The notes beneath the pieces were generated by a model, which was not told the origin of the DNA, did not search any database, and saw nothing but the letters and a program-made list of their open reading frames with translations. Below, in pieces: positions 1 to 7,985 of a DNA stretch of 10,813 nt; within the stretch, counting starts at the first letter, position 1; every line of letters starts with the position of its first letter. The stretch is from Amoebophrya sp. AT5.2 (lineage: Eukaryota > Sar > Dinophyceae > Syndiniales > Amoebophryaceae): the NCBI GenBank assembly GCA_005223375.1, contig RXOD01006270.1, positions 1-10,813 on the forward strand, written 5' to 3'. The position numbers were made by a program, and so were the translations under genes.

Positions 1-3000
1 GCCAGTAGCTCCAACGCAGCCGCTCGTCCCCAGACATCGGGCGGCGGTTCTTCGTCCAACAAGGCCGGAAACAGCACCATCGTCGGCAAGCCGAGCTACG
101 GCGACGTCGGCAAGTCCGAAGTGAAGAAGCCCGTGGTGGATCCGAACCCGAAGCCGACATATGATTCTTGGAGGGACCACGATGGCTATGGCTCCGACGA
201 TACGCTGGGCAGCGAGGACCAGCTCGCGCCGGGGGAGAAGCAGCTGCGACGGGAGCGCCGCGAGAAGGTGAAGAAGCTGCTCACGTCGAAGGGGGCCACC
301 CAGATCGCGCCGACCTCTGTGTTCGCGTTCAAGGGGAGGACGCACTACTTCCACGACCTGCGGGACAGTCGCGCGATCGGCTTTTTGTCGAAGGAAGGGT
401 ACACGCAAATTCCGCTCGACGTGATGAACCGCAGCACCCGCAAGGAGATCGCGCCCGGAAAAAACCCGGCGCACGACGAGAAGACCATGAAGCCGCTGCG
501 CCCGCGCAAGGACGAGCAGATCGTGAACGGCGTGCGCATGCCGAAGCGGAACTTCGACAGCGTCTGCCGGTTCCAGGAGAAGGCTCTGAAAAAGGGCGAG
601 CCGTTGTCGTTCCCGTTCCGCGGGGTCGCGTGCGTGTGCCAGAAGCGGAAGACTGACCAGGGCCGGCAGAAAACGATGATGGCCGGCGTGGAGGCGGCCC
701 TGGCGCTGCGGAGACGGGGCGGGGCGTTTACGGTGAGCGGTCTCGGGCAGCTGGCGAATGCGATGTCGGCCAAGGGCTTCGAAAACATCGCGCAGAGCGG
801 GTTGATGCGCGCGCCCGGGATGGGGGAGTTCGGCACCTACGACCCAAACGACCTCCCGCCGATCGACCGGATGGAGATGTTCCAGAAGCACAAGGACGGC
901 CGACTGTTGACGGCGCACCACAACCTCCTCTCCATGTACAAAAACCGCCTGATGCGTGGCGAGTCGCCCGAAAAACGGCTCGCGCGGCTGGGAGCGAGAG
1001 CGGGGCTAGGCGCCGACTTGTTCGCGGGCGGCGGCGGAGGGTTTGGTGAGGGGGACGAGTTGGACGACGAGGAGAAGGAGAGGCTGCGACAGGTGGAAAA
1101 AGACATCAAGCGGCGGAAGCGGGGTGAGATGCCGGTGGACGTCGAGCGGCAGCAGCGGAAGCAGGCCAAAATCGAGCGGCGGCAAAAGAAGGAGGAGCGC
1201 AGGAAGGCGCGGGCGGACCGACGGCAGAAACGGCGACAGGAACGCATATTGATGGGGAACGACGAGACACTTCTGAGCGACTCGGAGGACAGCAGCTCCA
1301 GCAGCTCCAGCTCCTCCAGTGGCTCTTCGTCGAGGTCTTCGTCCCGCAGCGATTCGCGGCGGCAACGCGAGGACAGCGGCTCGGATCCGGACGCGCCCTG
1401 GGACCCGGTCGAGCGGCTTCGCCGGATGAAGATCGCCGACGAACTCCGCAAGAAGCAAGAGGCCGAGCGCGAGAAGAAGCACTACGAGGCGCTGAAGAAG
1501 CTCGAGGACGAACTGAAGTCGGAGGCCTCCAAGCTCGGGATCACCGTCGAGGAGCTGAAGGTCCGGCAGGAGATCGAGGCCGAACGCGAGAAGGAACGCA
1601 AGGCCGAGGAGATGCGGAAGGAAGCCGAAGACGAGGAACGGCAGCGGCGGGAGATTTGCGCGGAGAAGGGCTGGGACATGGAGGAGCTGCTGGAGCGGGA
1701 AATCATGGCCGCGGAGCAGGGCCTCACCCTCGAGGAGCTGGAGGCCGAGATGAAGAAACCGAGCTTCTGGAAAAAGATCCGGGGGAAGAAGCCGGCATGG
1801 CTGCTGCGGGACCTCGGGAACGCGTTCGAGTCGGGGGGCTCGGACAGCGACTCGCACTCGGGCTCGGGATCGCGCTCTCGGCGGTCGGATTCCCGCTCCC
1901 GAAGGTCCCGGTCGAGGTCCAGGTCGGGCTCGCGATCCTCCTCGAAACGCGCCGGCGCGAACAAAAAGAAGCGCTTCAAATTCGATCCGAAGTATGGTTT
2001 GGACGGAGACGGCGCGGACGGTGGACCTGTCACAACGCTCGATGCGGACGCCGCGGCAAAGATGCGGCGACCCCACGAGAAGCAGCTCTGGATGGGCGAA
2101 GACGACGACGAAAGTGGCTTGAGAGGTAAAGGGAAGGGGAAGGGGAAAGCTGGCGTTGCCGCCGGCATGGACGAGGAAGGCATGGATTCGCAGATTCACT
2201 TCCCTGGTTGGGAAACGGTTGAGGACGGCGTTGCTCGGGGGCGAAACCTGCCGACGGTGGCATCCATTCTCGGCAAGGACAAGGTCACCCCTGCGGAGCA
2301 AGAGTTGCTCGGCAGCGTTCTCGACACGATGCCCCAACAAGCAGAAGGCGGCGAAAAGGGTAGTTCTGCAGGCACGACCCAGAAGGGTCGCGGACGCGGA
2401 AAGGGCGGTAGGCACCAGCGGCTAGCGCGAGCCGAGGACATGCCGATTCCGGGAACGAAGTCCGACTTGCGGCTGAAGAACAAGGCCGCAGGCAACTGGT
2501 TCGGCGAGGCGCAAGATACGGCGGAGGAGTTCTTGCAGGCGGCGGCGAACAAGGCGCGCGAGGAGTTTCTGAGGCGCGCGCTGAAGTCGCTGAAGGCGGG
2601 CAAGAGTCTGGAGACGCTCGACTTCGCGTCCCTCATGCGGGAGGATGGCCTGGAGGAGGGCAATGAGGACGCGATGGGTGCCGCCGGAATGGGCATGAAG
2701 AAGAAGACGATAGAATTCGCGATGCAGAAGAACACGGACTACGAGTACCGCGTGAAACCGGGGCAAGGAGCCACCACCGCGGCCGCCCTTGCGAACGCGC
2801 CCTCCAACGACCAGGTGGTGGAGGGGCTTGGCGCGGAAAACGCCTCGCAGTTCAAGCACTTGATGGAGCAGGCGCAGCTCGCGCGCGAGGCGCAGCTGGC
2901 CATCCGCGAGCGGCAGGAGGAGAAGATCCGCATGCAGCAAATGCTGCGCCCGGGCGAGAACTACGAAGAGGCGCTGCTGCGACAGCAGATCCAGGCCCAC

Positions 3001-5884
3001 ATAGAGTCCCAGACGGGGGGCATACTGCCGCCGAAAATGGGGGAGGCAATGCCGCTGCAACTCGCGTCGACCGCGATGGGCGGGGGCGTGCTGCCGGACA
3101 TGACGAATCTGATGATGCCCATGGAGGGCGGGCAACTGGACGACGCAGAAGCCCTGCTCGAAGGAGCGGGCAAGAAGAAAAAGCGAACGAAGGAGGAGAA
3201 GGCGGAAAGAGCACGATTGAAAGCGGAGAAGAAACAGAAGAAGCTAGAGGCGAAGAAGACCTTGACGGCCGCGCGCAACGTGAACCAGCTAGACATCGCG
3301 GACGCGGAAACGGCGGAGCTCGACGCGCTGACCCTCGAGGAAGTAGACGAGCAAACAAAGGAGCTGCTGGACAAGGATTTGGTGATTACCTCGACCGGTG
3401 CGGGCTGGCAGCTGAAGCAGGCGAAAGAAGCCGCCGCGGCGCAGAAGAAAAAAAAGAAGCTTCTGGAACAAGAACGCGCTGCGGACGCGGCGGAGGACGG
3501 TGAAGATGGAGGTGAAAAGAAAGCAGGGGAGGAGCCGGGCTCGCTGTTTCCGTCGATGGATGAAAACTGCGAATTTACGCTTGATGACATCACCGACGAC
3601 AAAATCGCGGAGCTGGAAGCAACAGAGAAGAAGAAGGTGGTGAACCTCGACCAGCGCCTGCGCGACATGGATCGCGAACGAAGCGAACGGAAGCAGAAAG
3701 AGGCTCAGGAGATGGACGAAGCCCAGTTGCTCCGCGAAGCCGGCCTTCACGTCGACGGCGACCACGAGGAGGAGGGCGAGGGATCGCCCGCCGGCTCCAA
3801 AGACGGCGAGGAGGCTCTCGACGAGGCCGGGAAGGCTATCTCCAAGAAGAAGGGGCAGAAGGGCAAGGTGTCGCGCGTGCAGCCGATCGTCGGGTACCTG
3901 CAAGCGGACCGGCCAGCGCTTCCGCAGCTGCTCGCCGAAGTCGGGGAGAGCAGAAAGCGCCTGGGCCAGAACGAGAAGACCACCAACAACGAGATCAATT
4001 TGGGATCGATTTCGATTGTGGCGTACGGACAAAAGGGGCCGCGCGACATGGTCTACGAAGACAGCGACGAGGAGATCGATGCGAAGGGCGGCGTGGTGAA
4101 GGGAAAAAAATCGAAGAAGGCCAAAAAGGGCGCTGCGGCGAAAGCGCAAAGAGCGGTGGACGAGGGCGAAGAAGAAGCGAAAGACGAGTTCGAAAAGCTG
4201 GTGCAAACGAAAGTCGAAGGACGACGGCAACCGAAGCGAGTTGGGGAGGTGCTGCCGTCCTTCTTCGAAGGAAGAAAGAAGCGTGCAAGCTCGGCGAAGG
4301 AGTCCGACAGCGATGATGATCCTAACGCCGCTGGTGCGAAAGCCGCGAAGAAACTGAAAACAGATGCCGCGGCAGGCACAGCATCATCTTCATCTTCCGG
4401 CATTGCAGCGGCTGCGACCACTACAACAACATCCAAGAAGCGGAGATCTGCAGGCTCGGACGAAGAAGCCGCTGGGAGTAAGGACAGCTCGAAGAAGTCC
4501 ACCATGAAGCCGCCTTCGCGGCCGCCTGCGAAGGCTGCGAAGTTCGACTCTTCGGGGTCGATTGGGAAGGCGCCCGTGATCGACGAGGAGAAGGTCGCTC
4601 TCAAATCCGCGATGGAGGGAAAAGCATCCGCAGTCGGCGAGAAGGACAACGTGTTCTACGACGACGAGGGGAAACCGGTATACTTGTCGGAAAAAACCGG
4701 TATCACCGCAATCGGCCAGGCCAACGTCGGAACGGTCGTGATGGCCGACGGCTACTCGCTGCCGAAAGACGGAGCTGCGAAGGAGGACAAATACGTGGCC
4801 AGTGACGAAGTTCTCGGTTCCTGGGCTGCGCCGTTGCCGGAAGAGACGAAGGGGAGAAAGAGCTACAAGGAGAAGGAAGCCACGAAGGGGTCTGCGAAGA
4901 AATCAAAATCTTCAAAGGGAAAGCCGCTCTTTGAGGGACCGGATTCCGGCGCGAAGCCAGCGTATGGGTTTACGAAGCTGCCGTCGACGCTCGCGCCTAT
5001 CGCCGAGGAAGAGAGCGACAGCGACAGCGATAGTTCTTCGAGCAGCAGCAGCAGCAGTGACGACGAAGAGTTCCATGACGCTCGTAGCCAAGAAAGCGGG
5101 AAGAAGGCGCAAAAGCAGTCTTCCGCACCGACGTCCAAGGCGAAGCAGCCGTCGGGGTCTAAGTCCACAAAGAAAGGACAAGCGCAAGGAACTGCGAGAG
5201 AGACCCTGACGACCACGACTAAGGAGGAGGAGCCACCAGCGGCCGCTGCTGCAGAAGCCGCCCCAGAACCCCCCGCTGATCCGAAGACCGAGCGCGAACT
5301 TCGTCGCGCCGACCGCGAGCGCCGTCGCCGGGAGAAGGAGGACCGCCGCCTCGAGCGCGAGGAGAAGAAGAAGAAGGAGGCCGAGGAGGCCGAGGCGCGG
5401 CGGAAGGCGATGCTGGCGAAGCCCATCCCCAAGTCGAAGTCCGTGAACCTAAGCCGGCAGGCCGAGGGACAGATCATGATGCGAGTGGACGACCAGTACC
5501 TGCTTGGCGACCCCAACCAGCAGATGGCGTACGACTCGGGGGACGCGAACGAGGGCGAGGCTTTGGACGTGGTGCAGCAGCTGCAGATGCAGAACCTGAT
5601 GATGCAGCAGTCGTACGCGCACGTGATGGAGAGCATGACCGCGGACAGCACCTCAGGGACGGGCGTGGGCTCTGGGCTGCGCTCGTTCGCAACGGGAAGC
5701 GGACCGATCTACAAAACCAGGATGTGCCGCTTCGTGGCAGAGAAGGGGTGGTGCCCGCACGGCGATCGCTGCACCTTCGCGCACAGCGTGGAAGAGCTGC
5801 CGCCGAGCTACAAGCGGGAGTACTGCCAGGCATACATGATGCTGGGCGTCTGCCAACACGGAATCAACTGCAAGTTCGCACATG
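1..5884 (+). CDS. Exon 1 (partial) of the CCCH/RS gene: disordered body plus both zinc fingers
   Basis: A single uninterrupted frame of 5884 nt with strong GC-rich third positions. It ends after the codon for the last zinc-binding His (CAT 5881-5883) plus one base, G 5884, followed by the donor GTACCT. Read on without splicing, the frame meets TGA at 5902-5904 after six residues (GTLFGF), cutting the protein right behind the finger. Segments that look more folded than the rest lie at about nt 150-1000, 3868-4080 and 4640-4830; I recognise none of them. Lys-rich patches at about 3163-3290 and 4096-4155 could act in nuclear import or nucleic-acid binding. The extreme length of this exon contrasts with the three short downstream exons. 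Confidence 0.85.
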
Positions 5885-7964
5885 GTACCTTGTTTGGTTT
5901 TTGAGTGTTTATTTCGTTTATAGAGCGCCGAGGACTGCGACATGATTTCAGATTCATTTACACGATTATGCGGTGGCGAGTGGCGATTGCTTTGTAGCCT
6001 ATTGAATATCGTATTTTCCCCCAGGACGAGCTCACGCCGTGCACCATGCCAAGCGCTACACTTATTTGTGGGCTTTTTGGAAATGGAATTTTTCTCCCTC
6101 TCTATTGAGTTAGAGTAAGAGTAGATATAGTTTGCACGATTATTATAAACGATTCCTTCGACCACCACGAACTAGCTACAGCGGCCACGAGAAAATCGAT
6201 TTGATCACGACATGATCATGAGTTGTAGATACAGAAAGAGAAACATCAAAGACGCCCTATATTCCAAAGGAGAAGTTGGAGTTGCACTCGCACTTCTCAC
6301 ACTCACTTCGATCATGATCTGTTTGTTTCCATTACGAACCCCAGGCCCCGACGAGCTTCGTAAGCGCACCGGTCCCGACGGGCAGCCGCTTGATGAGCCT
6401 AAAGTGGTCGCTGCGGCCGAGCCCGAGATTTTCTGCGAGGACGTGACCGGCTTTTCCGGGCTCGCGCCTGCCGCGATCGCGAAGGCCATTCCGAAGGTCG
6501 CTGCAGTTCCGAAAAACCGGCCCGCGCCGTCGGCTGGCGTCGGATCGGCCATGATTCCGCGCACGGAATTCGACGCCGGCATTCAAACCGGCGTAAACTC
6601 CCAGGTGGATGGCGCGGGGGCGGACGATAGTGCAGGAGCCGGAATGTCGCGCCTGGCGAAGCAGATGGCGCCGGCGGCCACCTACGGGTACAGCGGAACC
6701 AGTTCGCGACTGCCCGCGGGCGGCGGCTGGGGCAAGGACGAGGATCCGCGCGCAGGGGAGGACGATGATCGTGGCCGGGGTGGTCGAGATAAGTACGGCG
6801 GCATCAAGAGCTCGCGCTACGACAAGTCCGGCGTATCAAGCAGCGTGCGGGGCGGCATCGGGTCGACGTACGACAAAGGCTACGCGTCCAGCTACAACAA
6901 GAGCTACGATAAGAGCTACGACAGGGACAGGAGCTACGACAAGAGCTCGTCGAGCCGGCACGCGAAGGACGAGGATCCGAGGCAACGCGCGCGGGAGGCG
7001 ATGGAGTACTTCACGAAGGACGGAGTTACGTCGTGGATTCCCGACGAGCTGTCACGGCACGAAGCGGATTCGAAAAGCCGCTACAAAAGCTACGAACGCA
7101 GCTCAAAAACGGGGTACGGAAGTGGCATTGCGAGCGGCGTCGGAAGTACGGCGAAGGACTACGATTACAACAGGGGCAAGCGAATGGATGATGGTAAATT
7201 TTTTAAATTATGCGTGCTAGAATTTCACGCTGATGTTGTCTGAGGGTGTTCGGGACGATGATGTTCGTCGTCGAGGAATGCACTCGCATCGTTGGAACAA
7301 GTGCAACTGCATAATAGTAGCGACCACTCCTGCTCCTGGCGTGCATCTTTCTGTGTAAAATTTATAAAAATCAAAATCGTGTCGCATATTCATATTATTT
7401 TCCGATGTCATTGAAATTTAATTGATTGAAAAACTACAACTACCCAACTTCAGGTATTTCATCGACGCTGTCAGCGCAAGCATACGGAAAGAAATCAACG
7501 ATCACTGTGGGCAAGAGCCTTGTGAAAGGTACCTACTGCTTTCATCTGCTGGTAGTTTTTTACTTTCAGAAAGTAAAGTAGAACGTTTGATAGTCACCCA
7601 TGGCCATGCAAAAAGGGAAAGAGTAGCTCGACGAGAGCCCCATCTTGGTCTTGTCCGCTTGTTGATGGACAGGGCAACCAGTAGATTGCGATCAGACACA
7701 ACATTAACCACACCAGGCACCGCTTCGCACGCGCCTGTCCCCCCGCCGGCGAGTTACGAGTATCCTCCGGCCGGCAGCACATCTGTTGTGTACGAAAATC
7801 CAGATGGGACGCGATCTACCGTTGTCTATGTTAACGACCCGAATGCTGCGGCGCCCGGTGGCATCTCTACTCCACAGATCCAAGGCGGCGGCTACCATTC
7901 CTTCGCGAACTACGACCCTGCGCAGCAGCAAGTGCGACATCCCTACGGACCGGGCGGCACATAA
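1..7964 (+). CDS. Giant RS-rich tandem CCCH zinc-finger protein (5' partial, spliced, 4 exons)
   Basis: Join 1-5884, 6345-7193, 7454-7528, 7717-7964: 7056 nt, 2351 residues and a TAA stop. Frame 1 is open from the first base. The first in-frame ATG is at 424, inside an apparently continuous N-terminal region, so the start is probably upstream of the window; an unseen splice acceptor near base 33 cannot be excluded. Order by residue (base 1 = residue 1): unrecognised N-terminal region (about 50-350), Ser run (431-452), coiled-coil-like Glu/Lys region (480-590), RS tract (611-650) with basic NLS-like patch, long charged middle, acidic Ser run (1669-1694), basic helix (about 1761-1806), tandem CCCH fingers (1909-1961), Tyr/Ser/Lys-rich tail. 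Such fingers normally bind RNA, and RS tracts are typical of splicing and mRNA-processing proteins; that role is inferred. The protein is far larger than usual CCCH proteins. An alternative is that some predicted introns are wrong and the tail belongs to another isoform. Confidence 0.82.
1291..1356 (+). repeat. Poly-serine run with SR dipeptides
   Basis: AGC/TCC/TCG codons encode ten consecutive serines, then a Gly and SSSRSSSRSDS. Codons are mixed rather than one trinucleotide repeated, so the run is held at protein level and is not a simple microsatellite. It follows an acidic segment (DETLLSDSED), giving a plausible CK2-type phosphorylation target. Confidence 0.8.
1440..1770 (+). other. 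Glu/Lys/Arg-rich coiled-coil-like segment with three G-x-x-x-EEL units
   Basis: Roughly 110 residues rich in E, K, R and A with regularly spaced Leu/Ile, as expected for a long helix or coiled coil. It contains three similar units, KLGITVEEL (about 1531-1557), EKGWDMEEL (about 1663-1689) and EQGLTLEEL (about 1714-1740), which share a glycine, then three residues and EEL. The units may be helix-breaking caps repeated along the helix. No family recognised. Confidence 0.6.
1831..1980 (+). other. RS (Arg/Ser) tract with adjacent basic NLS-like patch
   Basis: The encoded stretch starts with acidic Ser dipeptides (SDSDS), becomes alternating RS/SR dipeptides (for example SRSRRSRSRSRSGSR) and ends in the lysine-rich NKKKRFK at 1960-1980. 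RS tracts are phosphorylated by SR-protein kinases in known splicing factors and direct proteins to nuclear speckles. That behaviour is inferred here from composition only. Confidence 0.85.
5005..5082 (+). repeat. Acidic poly-serine tract
   Basis: Encodes EEESDSDSDS followed by a run of Ser and then DDEEF. The first half uses GAC AGC repeats and the second a run of AGC codons, so part of it could expand by slippage. The layout (Ser flanked by Asp/Glu) is typical of casein-kinase-2 targets in nuclear and nucleolar proteins. Confidence 0.75.
5281..5418 (+). other. Highly charged single-helix-like segment
   Basis: About 46 residues of almost only E, K, R, A and D (RERRRREKED...REEKKKKEAEEAEARRK) with no helix breaker. 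This fits a single alpha helix or coiled coil placed before the zinc-finger domain. The following stretch (5419-5712) is Gln/Met-rich and unrecognised. Confidence 0.6.
5713..5884 (+). other. Tandem CCCH zinc-finger domain
   Basis: Two C-x8-C-x5-C-x3-H fingers. Finger 1 has the lead-in YKTRMC (first Cys codon 5725-5727), the spacer PHGDR and the ending CTFAH. Finger 2 has the lead-in YKREYC, the spacer QHGIN and the ending CKFAH, with the His codon at 5881-5883. The spacing matches the TTP/ZFP36-type RNA-binding finger, but 13 residues separate the last His of finger 1 from the first Cys of finger 2, where TTP has 18. Both fingers are followed by an xxEL motif (SVEEL and, after splicing, GPDELR), as is common in this family. 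Proteins of this class usually bind single-stranded RNA, often AU-rich; the target here is unknown. Confidence 0.95.
5885..6344 (+). other. Intron 1 (460 nt, phase 1, GT-AG)
   Basis: Donor ATG|GTACCT at 5885, acceptor CCCCAG|GCC ending at 6344. Joining G 5884 to GC 6345-6346 makes a glycine codon and yields FAHGPDELR, the standard continuation of a CCCH finger (compare FAHG-x-x-ELR in many family members). That family match is strong evidence for this exact junction. The intron is visibly AT-richer than the exons and has in-frame stops. A second candidate acceptor (CCCCCAG, AG at 6023-6024) lies inside it. An ATG at 6212 in the exon 2 frame is intronic and not taken as a start. Confidence 0.85.
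6345..7193 (+). CDS. Exon 2 of the CCCH/RS gene: Tyr/Ser/Lys low-complexity tail
   Basis: 849 nt (283 codons' worth, phase 1 at both ends). It starts with PDELRKRTGPDG, completing the zinc-finger tail. Next come an Ala/Pro-rich section, a Gly/Asp/Arg stretch, SYDK-type tandem repeats, one short folded-looking island (about 6985-7065, containing AMEYFTKDGVTSWIPDEL) and more Tyr/Ser/Lys repeats. Such Tyr/Ser/Gly-rich tails in RNA-binding proteins often support condensate formation; that is inference. It ends at ATG GAT GAT G|GTAAAT. Reading past the donor would add only FFKLCVLEFHADVV-type residues before a stop. Confidence 0.82.
6734..6982 (+). repeat. Duplicated KDEDPR motif bracketing the SYDK region
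   Basis: AAG GAC GAG GAT CCG followed by an Arg codon occurs at 6734-6751 and 6965-6982; the two copies differ only in the Arg codon (CGC versus AGG). They flank the Tyr-rich repeat region, suggesting a past internal duplication or a repeated short motif of unknown role. Confidence 0.6.
6890..6943 (+). repeat. S-Y-[ND]-[KR] tandem repeat
   Basis: Four units with the consensus AGC TAC GAC AAG encode SYNK, SYDK, SYDR (plus an extra DR) and SYDK. Related single units lie nearby (STYDKG before, KSYERS after). The units are near-identical in DNA, which fits recent expansion of a 12-nt unit. Confidence 0.8.
7194..7453 (+). other. Intron 2 (260 nt, phase 1, GT-AG)
   Basis: Donor GATG|GTAAAT, acceptor AACTTCAG|GTA ending at 7453. 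The intron is AT-rich, especially near both ends, with stops in all three frames. The split codon is again GGN (G 7193 + GT 7454-7455). It holds a small inverted repeat GCGTG/CACGC (7212-7216 and 7226-7230). A box C-like ATGATGT at about 7257 was checked for a C/D snoRNA, but no downstream CTGA was found. Confidence 0.72.
7454..7528 (+). CDS. Exon 3 of the CCCH/RS gene (75-nt symmetrical exon)
   Basis: Exactly 25 codons' worth with phase 1 at both ends. After the shared glycine it reads ISSTLSAQAYGKKSTITVGK and ends SLVK|G. The reading frame is set by exon 2 and leads correctly into the frame of exon 4, which supports both junctions. It has no recognisable motif. Another frame of the same DNA is also open (YFIDAVSAS...), but it does not join exon 2 in phase with this splice pair. 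Confidence 0.65.
7529..7716 (+). other. Intron 3 (188 nt, phase 1, GT-AG), with an alternative closer acceptor
   Basis: Donor AAAG|GTACCT, acceptor ACACCAG|GCA ending at 7716. G 7528 + GC 7717-7718 restores a glycine codon and the frame of exon 4. A better pyrimidine tract precedes another acceptor at 7568-7569 (TTTTTTACTTTCAG), which would make a 41-nt intron and also keep the frame, adding 49 codons. I prefer the long intron because the extra 49 codons use AT-rich codons (ATA, AGA, GTA, TTG) unlike the exons, but this choice is uncertain. Confidence 0.55.
7559..7577. repeat. 9-bp inverted repeat with 1-nt centre in intron 3
   Basis: TTTACTTTC-A-GAAAGTAAA is a perfect inverted repeat. Its left half and centre carry the pyrimidine tract and CAG of the alternative acceptor, and its right half contains the donor-like GTAAAG. 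In RNA it could fold into a hairpin that would hide the acceptor. Confidence 0.7.
7717..7964 (+). CDS. Exon 4 (last) of the CCCH/RS gene
   Basis: 248 nt ending with TAA at 7962-7964. It encodes a Pro/Tyr/Gly/Val-rich C-terminus: PVPPPASYEYPPAG, then STSVVYENPDGTRSTVVYV, then a Gln/Gly/Pro end (PAQQQVRHPYGPGGT). Tyr-Pro and PPP motifs could bind WW or SH3-like partners; that is inference. The codons keep the exonic GC-rich third-position bias, in contrast with the intron before it. Confidence 0.72.
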
Positions 7965-7973
7965 GAAGCGGTG

Positions 7974-7985
7974 TAGTAGCTACTA
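7974..7985. repeat. 12-bp perfect palindrome just after the stop codon
   Basis: TAGTAGCTACTA begins ten bases after the TAA of the CCCH gene, so it would lie at the very start of the 3' UTR. It is a perfect palindrome with no spacer, so it reads better as a dimer-protein site or a chance feature than as a stable RNA hairpin. Confidence 0.45.

Noticed and set aside
2121..2149. Purine-rich GGGAAGGGGAAGGGG tract as a G-quadruplex
   Set aside because: Only three runs of three or more G. It is explained by Gly-Lys codons (GKGKGKGK) in the coding frame.
1006..2415. Long antisense open frame (469 codons, - strand) within exon 1
   Set aside because: It mirrors the GC-rich codon bias of the sense frame. 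Its product is Leu/Arg/Pro-rich nonsense, and several other antisense frames of the same kind occur along exon 1.
6212..6344. ATG 6212 as start of a separate gene leading into exon 2
   Set aside because: The 5' part is AT-rich and intron-like, and the junction 5884/6345 gives an exact CCCH-family continuation in phase.
7257..7264. Box C-like ATGATGT as part of an intronic C/D snoRNA
   Set aside because: No downstream CTGA box D before the end of the intron and no terminal stem.
7422..7528. Alternative reading of exon 3 DNA from ATG 7422 as an independent ORF
   Set aside because: The start lies in intron 2, and the frame does not join exon 2 in phase at the 7193/7454 junction. It shares only the exon 4 part with the accepted model.
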